Of a stretch of DNA of 64,000 nucleotides, positions 12,150 to 24,920 are shown piece by piece (positions within the stretch are counted from its first letter, which is position 1; the number at the start of each line of letters is the position of its first letter). A program made the translations under genes and the position numbers. The stretch is from Glycine soja (lineage: Eukaryota; Streptophyta; Magnoliopsida; Fabales; Fabaceae). The notes beneath the pieces are model-generated. The model ran no database searches. It was given only the letters and a program-made list of their open reading frames with translations, and was not told where the DNA came from. The DNA is taken from the NCBI RefSeq assembly GCF_004193775.1, contig NC_041010.1:39545562-39609561 (forward strand), in the 5' to 3' direction.

Positions 12150-12314
12150 AATACAGACGGATTTCGTTGGGTAAATTTCGTCTCAAAGATCAGTCTCTGA
12201 TTATGTTTACAAGATATAGAGGCGGACACTTTCTTCTCTGAATAATGTCTCTAAAATACAAAAAAATTGTTCCGTCTCTAAATTGAGTCTGTATATCAAT
12301 TTTTTCTAGTACTG
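12150..12314. mobile_element. Remnant end of a CACTA-type DNA transposon
   Basis: The stretch ends in TTTTTCTAGTACTG at 12301-12314, close to the reverse complement of the usual plant CACTA terminus (CACTACTAGAAAAA, here with one change at the third base). Inward of it are short repeats built on GTCTCTAAA, CGTCTC and GACGGATTT in both directions, as in subterminal repeats of CACTA elements. The other end and the transposase were not found. Confidence 0.4.
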
Positions 12315-12681
12315 TATTACATATTCCGATTGGGAAGAAGTTTACTTTTATGTTGGATATGCATGCGTTGAAATCGATGAGCAGCCAAGGGTACGTGATT
12401 TACTCAAACGAAAACAAAATTGTAGAATACACATACATAAGCAGATATGACCCATTATAAACCACTATTTGTAATAAAATCAACATCAATTAATACATAT
12501 TTACAATCATATCATTACAGCGACTCTTACATTAGCATCAAAGGTCAATATCCTAATCTCTTAGGTCTGATCTTATTCCTGCAACGAAGAAGCTCAAGGC
12601 ACACATCATCAATCCATATCAGATTTTTTATAAAACCAAAATAACTTGCCACTATAAATATATATAGTTCGAAACCTTTTG

Positions 12682-15250
12682 TTAAGCTTTATTCAATAGG
12701 CGATAAGTTGGTATAGCTAGCAAGGGTTTACATCTTGGTATTGTGATGCCAAATTTCTCCGTCATGTCTAAGTCATCAGGAGATATGCCCAATGGAAGCT
12801 CCCAATTGAAGCAATGCACTAATTGAGCTAAAATAAGACCAACACTAGTTAGACCCAATTGAATCCCAGGACATCCTCTACGACCAGAACCAAATGGTAT
12901 AAGTTGAAAGTCATGTCCTCTAATATCCACATTGTTATTCATAAATCTCTCTGGATAAAACATCTCAGCATTATTGCACCAAACTTTAGGGTCTCGTCCT
13001 ATTGCCCATGCATTGATTAAAATTCTTGACTTCTTCTCAATGTAATATCCATTAATAGTGATATTTTCTAGGGACTCGCGAGGCACTAACAATGGTAAGA
13101 CCGGATACAACCTTAAGGTTTCTTTCACAACCATATTCAAATAAGGTAACTTCGCCAAATCAGACTCTTCCACCTTCTTATTTATCCCCACTACACTATT
13201 TAACTCATCTTGAAGTGTCTTCATAACCCTTGGGTGCCTTAAGAGTTCTGTCATAGCCCACTCAATTGCACTAGTAGATGTGTCAAATGATCCTCCAATC
13301 ATATCCAATATAATAGCCTTAACATTAGTTCTATCAATGACATGTTTCTGCTCGTGCTGATCCATTGGTTGATGCATAAGTGATAGTAGTATGGCTACAA
13401 AGTCCTCAGAGTTGTGCACACTTTTCTTGTCGCTATCGGTAGGATCCTCATGGTCTTTGATGGTTTGCTCAAGCACTTGGTCAAACGCCTTTTTACTTTT
13501 CTTGAATTTTCTTTTTAATCCCTGTTATATAGATTTTGGAAATGATTGACATATATAATAATAATAAACTTTGTAGTTGGTAGCTCGGTATATATTATAT
13601 CACACTCTTCCCAAATGGCATACCAAATTTGACTAATGGATAATCCAAGTCAAATATATACACTAGCATAATCAAATTTAAACAGTTAAAGGTCATAAAC
13701 AAAAATAATAATAAACAGCATGATTAAATATTTTTCTTCAAAAAAATATCATTGACCATCCATTGCTCTTCTAGACTAGATGAAAGAGAAATGTTAATAA
13801 CATTCCATCCAATAACACTCTATCCAATATATTTTTTATTATTGATTATAATATATTAAAATTATAAATATTTTGAATCTCATTTCTTATTTAATAATTC
13901 AAATAATTCTCTGTTGTGATTTTATAATTTTAAATAAATATCAATCTTAGAAAAGTGTATGTTACTAACACTTAGTAGATGTAATGACGTAACAAGAAGA
14001 TTGTGATACAAACAAATGAGTGTTTACGCCATAATAAGTGTCATTATTACTTTTTTTGCAATTAGAAGTTTTCCAAAAACTAACTTTTGGAAAAGAAAAA
14101 AAAACTTGAGATAATCTGCAAAAATTGGGCCCACGTGGGCATTAAAAGTTCAGAGTACAAGTTTTAAAATGTATTGTGATAGATCAGGAAGCACTGGGGT
14201 GGGTAGCAACCTTTTAGCCTTTTGCCTTTAGTTGTTATGGCTGAATCAAAACTAAATACCTTATTGATTAAAAGTTCAATTTTTATTGATACAATTATTT
14301 ATGTCTATAAGAAGTAACAACAGAGATCGAGAGGAATATTATATAAGGGGTTTGGATAAGTATTATGGACACTCATGCTATATGAACATCTCGAGAGAAG
14401 AAACAAAAAGTTAGATATAACAAGTGATATAATATGATAGATAGGAAAAAAGAGATAAAAGAGAAATAAGAGGCATCAAATAAGTTTGTAATAAATAACT
14501 ATCAAATAAGTGCAGATATATCTGACACCACATCATGTAGTTGGAAGTTCATACCTGAAGATCAAAGGCACGTGCCCAAGGTACATAATCTGCCATATTG
14601 AACACTCCACTCAAATGTAGAGCCTCATGAGTGAGCCCCTTTAGGTCGAATCGATCGTCCTTATTACGGCCAAGTATCATTTTATAGACAATATTCGACA
14701 TAAGCTCTCCAACCTGCTCGCTGATGTTCACAACATCACGCGAAGAAGCAGCTTTTTCAAGAGACTTCACAAATAGTCCTAACTCCTCTCTCCTCAGAGG
14801 GGCAAACATGTCAACTTTAGATGCACTTAGAAGTTGTGTGGTGCAGAACTTTCTCATGTTGCGCCAATAGGGTCCATACTCAGAAAACACAAGACCCTTG
14901 GTGCCATAAGACATGTATTCCGATGCTTGAGTTTTTGGCCTGCTAGCAAAGACAGTGTCGTGGGTCTTAAGGAATAGCTCAGCAGTTTCAGGTGAGGAAA
15001 CTACAATGGTTGGGACTTGACCTAACTTGATGGACATTATGGGTCCATATTTTTTGGCTAGGGCTTGAAGGGAACGATGTGGGAGTTTTCCAAGCATGTG
15101 AAGGTTACCAATAATTGGGAGGGGCTTAGGACCTGGTGGATGTGCCTTATCATCGTCTTGAGGTTGGTTTGGATGGAAAAGGGCATAGGATAGAATCAAA
15201 ATGAATATCACAAGGAGTGCTGCAGGGATAGTAAATGTTTCAAGCAACAT
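12682..15250 (-). CDS. Cytochrome P450 monooxygenase, CYP71 clan (CYP736A-like), P450-D
   Basis: Exon 1 is 15250 down to 14555 and exon 2 is 13521 down to 12682, separated by a 1033-bp phase-0 intron (CAG|gtatga ... aacag|GGA), giving about 511 residues. It carries the hydrophobic anchor (residues about 5-25), HPPGPKPLP hinge, C-helix WRNMRK, I-helix GGSFDTS (about 308-314), KETLR in the K-helix, YPERF, and the haem loop [10 protein letters not shown] (about 442-451) with its cysteine. The enzyme is predicted to be ER-anchored and reductase-dependent, with unknown substrate. It is the nearest relative of P450-B in the window (shared [21 protein letters not shown]) but lies on the opposite strand. 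Its upstream region keeps the TATA and distal block at compact spacing. No defect is seen, so I call it intact. Confidence 0.9.
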
Positions 15251-15310
15251 TTTTTTATAGTTTGCTTGATGGAAAATAGAGAACAGTTTGTGTATTTATA
15301 CACACATAGG

Positions 15311-15322
15311 GTATTTATATAT
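15311..15322 (-). promoter_or_regulatory. TATA box of P450-D
   Basis: On the minus strand ATATAAATAC lies about 60-70 bp before the ATG at 15250, at the same distance and in the same local context as the TATA box of P450-B. Confidence 0.6.
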
Positions 15323-15454
15323 TTGAAAAATGATGTAAGAGATGATAGCATGAAGCGATAGAAAAGAGAGAGAAAAATAAATAATGAAAAAAAGGTGTAA
15401 AAGGCTACAAGAAAAAAATGACAAAAAGAATATTATTTATATTTGTAAGACCTT

Positions 15455-15530
15455 GAGTTCTTAACCGTACGTGATCCACAAGAGGAGATTAATTTGTTAA
15501 ATGAATTCAAGACTTAATTTGGATTTGGGA
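15455..15530 (-). promoter_or_regulatory. Conserved distal promoter block upstream of P450-D
   Basis: This is the minus-strand counterpart of the block at 5030-5100, with a GTGGATCAC core, GTTAAG and the TTCATTTAACAA stretch. It lies about 205-280 bp before the ATG, which is probably the original spacing. Function is inferred only from conservation. Confidence 0.5.
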
Positions 15531-15632
15531 ATGTTAAATTGAATGCTGTGTTCATTGGTGATTTACATAAATAAGATATAATTGTAAAAAAGAAAAAGAA
15601 TCAGTTTCTCTTGGTTCAAATAGGATACTGGC

Positions 15633-15882
15633 ATTGGGTGCCTTAAGAGTTCTGTCATAGCCTACTCAATTATTACACCACACCCGATGTTGTGAAATGC
15701 TCCTGAAATCATATCCAACGCATAATAGCTTTGATATTAGTTCTAGCAATTGGTTGTTGCATCAGTGACAGTAGTATGTCGACAAAATCCTTATTAGAAC
15801 GCATACTTTTTGAGCAAGTATATAACCTTTTTTGTCGTTTTTTGATGGAAAATAGAGCAGGCTTTAGTTATTTATATAGGAA
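15633..15882 (-). pseudogene. P450 relic: 5' leader joined to a fragment of exon 2
   Basis: On the minus strand 15633-15790 matches the start of P450-D exon 2 (about 13230-13450): [13 protein letters not shown], then RTNIKAI, then a frameshift in the I-helix region and several stops, ending near ELLRHP. Immediately upstream, 15840-15882 matches the 5' leader of P450-D (TTGATGGAAAATAGAG and the TATA-type TATATAAATAAC), and 16036-16100 matches the distal promoter block. Exon 1, the intron and the rest of exon 2 are gone. It is a dead copy from a tandem duplication followed by internal deletion. Confidence 0.8.
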
Positions 15883-16035
15883 CTAGTCGATATTTTATAT
15901 TGAATAATGATGATGCTAGGAAAAAGAAAAACAATTGACAAAAAAAAAAGTGCGTACGTGTAAATGGGATACAAGAAAAAAAATGACAAAAATAGTATTT
16001 ATTTATTATATATGTACGATATTGAATTTTTACTC

Positions 16036-16100
16036 GTGGGACCACAAGAAAGAGATTGGTAATGAAACCAAGACTTTGGAGGTGGAAATGTTAAATTAAA
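16036..16100 (-). promoter_or_regulatory. Third copy of the P450 distal promoter block (in front of the relic)
   Basis: The GTGGTCCCAC core, the AACCAAGACTTTGGAGGTGG stretch read on the plus strand and the flanking AATGTTAAATT match the blocks upstream of P450-B and P450-D. It shows that the relic at 15633-15882 once had a complete promoter. Confidence 0.5.
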
Positions 16101-16556
16101 AATAGTCTTGATTTGCAATCATCAGTTCTTTGCTGACGTCTTCGCATGGGATATCATATATTTTTTTATGATACATGGGATATCATGTGAGCTCAATTTT
16201 CTGTTACAAAAGACAAGAGAGTTTGCTGTCTTAGCATTTGGCGACTATATCAAGCATCAATAATCTATTTTAACATTACAAATTTGGTCGTCATTTTTTA
16301 CATATAATTTTATGTGAAGGTTGTTGCATGGAAGCTGAAAAATGAAAATGTACCTCATCTCTAGACCGAATCCTCCCATCTCTTCAAAACTTAGCTTGTA
16401 GAGGTATCATTCAAAGGTAAATTAGATAAAAGCATTTGATTAAAAACAAATAGAAAAATTGTTAATTTTAATTTCACATGACTCATTGAAATTTAAACAA
16501 ACTACAAATATATGTAAATAAACCTTACTGCGCATTATTAACCTCGATCTCTTAAC
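16101..16556. other. Short intergenic stretch downstream of P450-E
   Basis: No gene or defined repeat is seen. It separates the relic promoter from the stop codon of P450-E and should contain the 3' end of the P450-E transcript. Confidence 0.4.
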
Positions 16557-19500
16557 TTAATCAACTAGTCGATAAACTGGTGTAGCTAGCAAATGCTTAC
16601 TTCTTGGCGTTGTGAGTCCAAATATCTCATTCATGTCTAACTCATCAGGAGACATGTCCAATGGAAGCACCCAATTAAAACAATGCACCAATTGAGCTAG
16701 AACAAGCTTAACAGTAGTTAGACCCATATGAATCCCGGGGCAACCTCTTCGACCGGAACCAAATGGTATAACTCGAAAGTCACTTCCACGAATGTCAACA
16801 TTGCAATTCTCAAATCTCTTTGGATCAAACATCAAAGGATTATGCCAAACTTTAGGATCTCTCCCTATTGCCCATGCATTTACTATGATCCTTGATTTTT
16901 TCTTTATGAAATAACCATCAATAGTAACATCTTCTCGACTCTCACGAGGTACGAGCAACGGTGCAACCGGGTGTAATCGTAGCGTCTCCTTCACCACCAT
17001 ATTCAAGTAAGCCAGTTTTTCTAAGTCAATTTCCTCCACGTGTCTGTTCATCCCCACTACATTTTCTAGCTCATCTTGAAGTCTCTTCATCACACTTTGA
17101 TGCCTCAAGAGTTCTGACATGGCCCACTCAACCGTTGTGGATGACGTGTCAAATGCCGCCATAATCATATCTAATATAATAGCCTTGATGTTAGTTCTAT
17201 CAATGACATTTTGATGGCCCTGAAGATCGATGGGTTGATTCATAAGTGATAGCAATATGTCCACAAAGTCCTTGTTATTGTGTGGAGCTTTTTGCACTTT
17301 ATAATTATCATATTGATTATGTTCGTGGTCTTGGATAATTTGCTCCAAGAATTGGTCAATTTCCTTACTTGCTTTCTTCAATCGTCTTGTTATTCCCTGG
17401 CGAGGCAATGTTTGCAGTTGAAGATATAATAAAATGTAAAATTCAATATGTATCAACAAATTAATGTAACATGGATTTTATAAATACATGACATGTATGT
17501 ACCAATATGATTGTGCAAAAGGAAAATGGTGTTTGACACTAAATAACTAAATACACTATAATTTTTTTTTTCTTTTCTAGCTAAGAACACTGTATAAATA
17601 TTCATGTATATCCTCTTGGACAAATCATACTTTGTACTTAAAGGTATTAATTTCGGTTGGTTCAACCTGTTCGGGCTATATATATTAAGAGCCAACAAAT
17701 TTTTTTAGCTGTGTTAAGAGGTATATAGCATGCTAGTTCAAGCTGTCAGGCACCATCAATCGTGGACCAAGCGAGCAACCAATATGATATCACTTTTTAT
17801 TTTTTATTTTTAAAAAATTACTTCTCAATACATCAAATATAATATAATATGTACATGATAATATAAAAAATATTAATTTACTTCCCATATCTCAATACAT
17901 CATATACACTTGTTCTCTCTTCTATTCTCTATCATCTCGATCTCTAGGTATCGAATATATAGGAGATACGTGTTCATGCACCATTCTTCTGCAACATTGA
18001 CTTGATTATGATGCGTGAGAGAACTTTTTTGTATGACTGTGTTGTTTTTCTTCGGGCTCCTAATTTTGATCGTGTTTTCTTTTTCTGTTAGGTTTGCGTG
18101 GTTGTCATGGGTGGGCCGGGGTTTCTTTAGGTACTACTTGATGGTTTTTTTTTAATATGAATTTAATCTCCAAAAAGTACTTTGTGTTTTTATTTTATTT
18201 TTAATCTATATAAGGTTGTATTATTTGAAAAAATTGTCTCCTATAAGTTTTTTTTTTTCATTTAATTTCATGTAATCCTTTTATGTTTGTATATTTTTAA
18301 TTTAATTAATTCTTTAAGATTTCAATTTCTAGCTTATGTAAGTCCGTGCTTTAGGGATTAAAATTAAAAAAATATAAATTTATTTAGATTAAAGTTCAAT
18401 AAAAAAATCTTATAAGAACTTAAAAAACAAATTTAAAACAATTGAAAATTGAAAATGAACAAGAAAATTTACAAATTTCAAAATTAAAAAAATACTAACT
18501 TATGAGTACTAAATTCATATTTGAACGTTTTTTTTTTTTGGAATGTCATATTTCTTGTGTTTTTGTAGCTAGTTCTTTTCTTGTTAATACAATATTTTGC
18601 TAATAAAAGATTAAAATATATTTTGGATTCCTAAAATTATGATAAGTGATGTGACCAAAAAATATGATAACTGGAAAAAATTAGGCAAAGCAATATGATA
18701 AATAAAATAAAATAAAAATAATAAATTAAAATTTTGAATGTAAATTGATGTGTGTGTAGGTGAAAAGTATGCTATTGTACAAGTCAACTCATGAATTGTA
18801 CTCACCAAAAAATCTCAACGTGAATTCTGGACCATACAAAGTATATCCTATGGTATCAGTTTTCTTTTCTTTTATTTTAAATCTTAATTAGTACATCAAT
18901 ATTAATGTAAGGTGTGTGTGTGTGTTGAGTTACGTTGTTGGAAAGTATGCTATTGTACAAGTCATCTCATGAATTGTACTCACCAAAAAATCTCAACGTG
19001 AATTCTGGACCATACAAAGTATATCCTATGATATCAGTTTTCTTTTCTTTTATTTTAAATCTTAATTAGTACATCAATATTAATGTAATGTGTGTGTGTG
19101 TGTTGAGTTACGTTGTTGGAAAGTATGCTATTGTACAAGTCATCTCATTCATGAATTGTACTCACCAAAAAATCTCATCGTGAATATTCTGGACCACATA
19201 TACAAAGTATATCCTATGTTATCAGTTTTCTTTTCTTTTATTTTAAATCTTAATTAGTACATCAATACTAATGTAACAATTAATACATATGTACATAATA
19301 TTATAAAAATTTATCTCCCATTCTTAAACATTCTCGTATATTATTTTTTAACACAAGGATTACACCAAATTCTATTTTTGTGCGTTTATCTTTGGCTTTG
19401 TACATTACATGGATCAAAATCTAGTTTAATAAAACATTTAGTCCAAATAAATAACAGCAGCAAAAAATTAAGTATTGATTATACTGAAATAATCGTATAA

Positions 19501-20298
19501 TAACTTTCATGGTAAAAGTTTAATTTGGTCTCCCAAATTATTAAGATCCAGCAAATAGATGCTATATAAGAAGTAAGAAGTTAATAAATTAATTGCCATG
19601 CACATATGTATAATTGAATTTGATACCTGAGGATCAAACGCACCAAGCCAAGGCATGTAATCTGCAAGATTGAAAGCTCCAACCAAGTTCATCACCTGGT
19701 GAACAAGTCCTTTCAATTCGAATCTATGATCCCTAGCACGCCCCAATACCATTTTATACACTATGTTCTCCATAAGCTCCCCCAACACCTCACTGAGGTC
19801 CACAACTTCACGTGATGCCGCTGAATTTCTCAGTGACTTCACTAACACTCCCAATTCTTGTCTCCTCAAAGGAGCAAACATGTCAACTTTTGAAGCACTG
19901 AGAAGTTGAAGGGTGCACACTTTCCTCACTTTGCGCCAGTAGGCGCTATACTCGGAAAACACCAAGCCCTTGGTGCCATGAGAGAGATATTCAGAGGCTT
20001 GAATCTTTGGCCTGCTTGCAAAAACAGTGTCATGGGTCTTGAGGAATAGTTCAGCGGTTTCAGGGGAGGAAACCACTATGGCTTGGACTTGCCCTAGCTT
20101 CAAGGACATTATGGGTCCATATTTTCTTGCAAAGGTTTGAAGGGTGCGGTGCGGGAGTTTCCCTAGCATGTGGAGGTTACCAATAATTGGCAACGCCTTG
20201 GGACCTGGTGCAATCTTCCCATGACGTTGCTTTGGTTGTACCACCCATATGAATATCACAAGGAGTATTGTAGGGATAGCTAATGTTTGCAGTAACAT
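16557..20298 (-). CDS. Cytochrome P450 monooxygenase, CYP71 clan (CYP736A-like), P450-E
   Basis: Exon 1 is 20298 down to 19627 and exon 2 is 17396 down to 16557, giving 224 + 279 = about 503 residues. The phase-0 intron is 2230 bp (CAG|gtatca ... gccag|GGA), the longest in the cluster because it holds tandem repeats. The anchor is short (residues about 5-19), followed by [16 protein letters not shown], the C-helix WRKVRK, the I-helix AAFDTSS, KETLR, DPKRF in place of the more usual PERF, and the haem loop [10 protein letters not shown] with its cysteine. The MFDPKRF change keeps the arginine-phenylalanine pair and is tolerated in the family. Motifs such as [20 protein letters not shown] group it with the orphan exon at 504-1352. 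Predicted role is an ER monooxygenase of specialised metabolism, substrate unknown. It appears intact. Confidence 0.9.
18765..19278. repeat. Three tandem copies of a 177-178-bp unit in the P450-E intron
   Basis: The segment starting GTATGCTATTGTACAAGTCA occurs at 18768, 18945 and 19123. Each copy contains GAATTGTACTCACC, GGACCATACAAAGTATATCC and a TTTTCTTTTCTTTTATTTT tract and ends in a (TG)n run. The third copy has a few insertions and lacks the final TG run. Identity is high, so the expansion looks recent. Confidence 0.85.
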
Positions 20299-20349
20299 TT
20301 CTGAATTATTGTTAATTTGCTTGATACTAGGAAATAGAGATGCATTTGG

Positions 20350-20359
20350 GTATTTATAG
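20350..20359 (-). promoter_or_regulatory. TATA box of P450-E
   Basis: On the minus strand GCTATAAATAC lies about 55 bp before the ATG at 20298, matching the position of the TATA boxes of the other two intact P450 genes. Confidence 0.55.
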
Positions 20360-20364
20360 CTACA

Positions 20365-21744
20365 CAGCGGGAATGCTATTTAATGTGAAAATATATGGTT
20401 TCATCGTCAACCCAAAACCTAAAAATTTAATATTATATTCTTTTTGTATTATTCATGTGATTCATTTTTTACATAATTTTTGTTATATTTATGACATTTT
20501 TTTAAAATATTAATTAGTTCTTATAATTTTTGTGTAAGTAAATTTAATAAAATAAGATTCATGTATATCTTAAATCCATAAAAGAAGATTTAAAATTATG
20601 TTCAAAATTTAAAAAAATGATTAATTTTTTAAAATAACTAATTTATCATGAATTAAATAAATAAGGGGACATTTTATAGCTTTAAATATTAGGAACCCAA
20701 TTTAGAACCAAGAAACAAGATAAGGAATGACCTATATGTTTTTCATCAATAATGACTTCTCAAGTTATTAGAATCAATATAACTGTAGGGATAAAATACA
20801 AAATGAAAAAAAAAATATAAGCATCAAAAGTCAAGAAAAAAAAATTATTAGGTCCAGATATAAAATTTAAATTTTATCAGAGGCAAACATATTTAAACCA
20901 ATTTATTATAATACATTTTTTACTGGGCAATATTTGTTATGGATTATGGAGAGGACAATGTAAAGTTAAGTATTGTTCTGTGTTTGATCTTCAAATATTT
21001 CTTCTATACTATTGAATGACTATATTTCAAAATCAAACATAAAATAAATGTTTTTTGTATTGCTCGGCGCCTTTCATCTTCAATTCATAGTTTAGACAAA
21101 TCATACAAACTACAGGGAAAATCAGGTAGGGACGTGCTCTACTTTAAACGGATAAATTGAGAAGGAACGTTTCTTCCATGTTAAATTTGTTGAAAATGAG
21201 CAGTAGTTTCCAATTATTTATGATTTTTTTTCGTATTATATCACATATTATATATTTATTTCTTTTATCTCTTTCACTCTCTAAATGTGAAGTAGGATTT
21301 ACTACATCCACCAATTTTAGTATTTTATTATATTATATCACATTATATTTATTTATTGTTGTATATCATACTCTCTGGAAGTGAAATAAAGGATTTGGGA
21401 GTCTATCAATTTTTTTTTTCCTTTGGTGAGATATTCAATGCCCTCGGACCCAGCTGATGAGCTGCTGTTTGCTCTTTTTTTTTTTTTTTTGTATTGCCTT
21501 TCATCTTTAAGCAATTGATACAAACAACAAATCATGATCGCAAATCAGATAGGGAGAGGAACCGGACTTGCATGATTTTCCTTTGACAACACAATTTTTT
21601 AGTCTAAAACACAAGCATTCTATGCACGTATGAGCCAATCTTATTCAAACAATTGATGCAAGCAATAAATCATGATGGCAAATCAGGTAGGGAGTGGGAC
21701 CTTGATTTGCCAACAAATCATAATGGCAAATCAGGTAGAGAGTG
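20365..21744. other. Intergenic DNA with degenerate short repeats
   Basis: No gene is visible. Variants of a segment with AATTGATRCAARCAAYAAATC and CAAATCAGGTAGGGA recur near 21070-21130, 21500-21560, 21650-21690 and 21710-21740, forming a degenerate direct repeat. The Ty3/gypsy element at 21745 is inserted into the last of these. A 13-bp T run lies near 21475-21490. Confidence 0.45.
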
Positions 21745-22108
21745 TGATGGGTCTTAATGCACAGAAATAGTGATAAAATGGATATAACAGTGTAATATAA
21801 GTAATGAAACTGTAATGGTATTGCTGTGAGATACACAATTGCAGGAAGATAAGAGCAGAAAGAAAGAATAACAAACTGGTAGTAACAACCAATTTCCAAG
21901 CACGCAGTGCTCCCAAATCACCTAGAGGTGACCCCACCAAGTCCTAACTGAATTCCCTCCTCTTTATTCCCTTTCAGCAATAGCTATCTATAGTCACTCT
22001 CATACGTTCACAGCCACGTCATCATCTTTCATTCCTTTTGTCTTTTTCCTAGTATAAACTCTCCACACCCTTGGCATAGGCCCCACTTCACTAATCACAT
22101 TTCTATCA
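21745..22108 (-). repeat. 3' LTR of the Ty3/gypsy element
   Basis: 364 bp, nearly identical to the copy at 26688-27055. The inner side is preceded, in element direction, by a purine-rich tract (AAGGAGGTGGGAGT at 22109-22122 on the minus strand), the expected polypurine primer for plus-strand synthesis. Confidence 0.9.
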
Positions 22109-24917
22109 ACTCCCACCTCCTTAGACAATGCCTTGTCCTCAAGGCAAAATTCTGGAAACTGGCCACGTAAGACTTCATTATCCTCCCATGTCACATCCTC
22201 TAGAGCTTTATTTTTCCATTGTATCAAGGTCTGCTGAACCTCATTACCCCCTTGTATTATGACTCTTGAACCCAACACCTTGTCTGGGTACACATCAGTC
22301 TCCTCAGTCACTTCCAAATCTTTGGGTAACTCTCCCTGTACCTGATAGTTCCCAATAGCTCGCTTAAGTAATGACACATGAAAAACTGGATGAATTCTGG
22401 ATGCTGATGGAAGTTTCAACTTGTAAGCTACTTCGCCAACCTTATCTGCCACCTGGAAAGGTCTATAGAATCTTGCAGCGAGTTTCTGATGAATTCTTTT
22501 TACCACTGATTGTTGTCTATGGGGTCTAAGTTTCAGAAAGACCCATTCTCCAACTTCAAAACACAAGTCCCTCCTCTTCTTGTTAGCATACCTTGTCATT
22601 TGTTCCTGAGCTTTGAGCAAGTGGAGTTTGAGTTGATTCAAGGCCTCATCTCTTTCACTCAACTCCAATGCCACAGCAGCCACCTTAGTCTCATTAGACA
22701 AAAATCTCAACAATGCAGGAGGTTGTCTCCCATATACCACCTCGAACGGAGTCTTCCCAATAGACACATGAAAGGTAGTGTTGTACCAAAACTCAGCCCA
22801 AGGGACCCACAATGACCAAGTCTTTGGATGATCAGAAGCAAAGCATCGTAGATAACTTTCCAGACACCTGTTAACCACCTCTGTTTGACCATCTGTTTCC
22901 GGATGATATGCTGAACTCATTTTCAGCTTAGTACCCTGTAACTTGAACAGCTCCATCCAAAAATGACTCACAAATAAAGGATCTCTATCACTGATTATAG
23001 AACTTGGAATTCCATGAAGTCTCACCACTTCTTTCACGAAGAGCTCAGCAATTGACTTAGTAGTATATGGATGTTTGAGTAAAACAAAATGACTATACTT
23101 AGATAGTCTATCCACAACCACTAACACAGCCGCATAACCCTTTGACTTAGGCAACCCAGTGATAAAGTCTAAGGACAAATCCTCCCACACCCCATTAGGA
23201 ATAGGTAGAGGCTGTAACAAACCACCAGGAGTAGTAGCACTATATTTTTGTCTCTGACAAACATCACAAGATCTAACATAATCCCTTACACTCCTCTGCA
23301 TCCCCACCCAATATAAGGAATCTGCCAGTCTTCGGTATGTTCTCAGAAAACCTGAGTGCCCTCCAACAGGAGTACTATGAAATTCTTCCAATAACCAAGG
23401 AATAGAGGGTGATTCGGGGGAGATCACCAGCCTGCCATGATAAAGTAAAACTCCATGTTTCACCTGAAACCTAAGTCTAACATTAGGAGACTCCTGCACT
23501 TCTTTCAGTAACTTTTGAATGTACGGGTCATTAGTTATTTCATCCAAAATTTTCTGTCTATCAGCCCACAAGGGAAAAGAAATAATAGAATTCATTTCTA
23601 CCTCACCATGACATCTGGACAGAGCATCAGCAGCTCTATTCTCTAAGCCCGGCTTGTATTTAACTTCAAATTGATAGCCTAGTAGTTTGGCCAACCAACA
23701 CTGCTGATCTGGAGATGAAACTCTCTGTTGTAAAAAATGCTTCAAGCTTTTATGATCTGTGTGTACAATAAATTCTCTACCAATAAATAATGTCTCCAGT
23801 GCTGAATACAAAGCACAAGGGCCATCAATTCCTTCTCATAGACAGATTTTGCCAGATTCCCATCAGATAAAGCTTTACTGAAGAAAGCAATAGGTCGTCT
23901 CTGCTGCATCAGAACAACACCTATACCTCTGCCAGCCACATCACACTCAACTTCAAAAGGTAAATCAAAATTTGGAAGGATTAGCACGGGGGGAGAAGTC
24001 ATGATCCTCTTCATCTCCTCAAAGGCCTTGACAGCTTTTATTCCCCAAGAAAAATTGTCTTTCTTAGTCAATTCGGTGAGAGGTTTTGCTATTTTACCAT
24101 AATCCTGGATAAACTTTCTATAATACCCTGTGAGACCCAAAAAACCACGTACCCCCTTCACATTCTTTGGTGTGGGCCATGCAAGAATACACTTCACCTT
24201 TTCAGGGTCCACTGCCACACCTTCTCCAGAAATGACATGGCCAAGATAATCAATTTGAGCACAACCAAACCTACACTTTGCTTGATTTGCCACAAAACAA
24301 TACTCAACTAAAACAGACAAAACCACCCTCAAATGCATTTGGTGTTCCTCGATATCTCTACTGTAAATCAGAATATCATCAAAGAATACCAAGACAAACT
24401 TTCTCAAATAAGGCCGAAAAATGTTATTCATGGTGGCTTGGAAGGTAGCTGGGGCATTCATTAGTCCAAAAGGCATTACTAAATATTCATAGTGGCCGTT
24501 ATGTGTTCTAAATGTCGTTTTAGGGATGTCATCCTCATGCACTCTAATTTGATGATATCCATATTTTAGATCAATTTTAGAGAACATAGTAGCTCCATAT
24601 AGTTCATCTAACAACTCATCAACTATAGGGATTGGATACTTATCTGGTATGGTAGCTTTATTCAAGGCCCTGTAGTCTACACACATCCTCCAGCTCTTGT
24701 CTTTCTTCTTGACTAATAACACAGGACTTGAGAATGAACTCATACTTGGCCGAATGACTCCAGCTTTCAACAGTTCTGACACTTGCTTTTCAATTTCTTC
24801 TTTTTGATGATGAGGGTACCTGTAGGGTCTGACATTAATGGCACCATGATCAGGATAAAGATTAATCCGATGCACCTGACTCCTCTCAGGGGGTAGCTGA
24901 ATGTTGTTTCCAAACAC
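22000..24917 (-). pseudogene. Ty3/gypsy pol: reverse transcriptase, RNase H, integrase, chromodomain (frameshifted)
   Basis: The first frame (24917-23742) carries reverse transcriptase with [23 protein letters not shown] and the catalytic FFDD, then the start of RNase H. It is broken near 23755-23770, where RNase H (HWRHYLL ...) passes into another frame that starts at 23811. That change is consistent with a single-base loss. The second frame (23811-22000, 603 codons) holds the rest of RNase H, the integrase zinc-binding region ending CDVCQ, the catalytic core (LDFITGLP, ISDRD, the glutamate in TDGQTEVVN), and near the C-terminus a chromodomain-like segment (DKVLGSR ... WEDNEVL). A TAG at 24921-24923 separates pol from gag-protease in the same frame. 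No readthrough signal is evident, and a nonsense mutation is as likely. Confidence 0.9.
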
Positions 24918-24920
24918 TTC

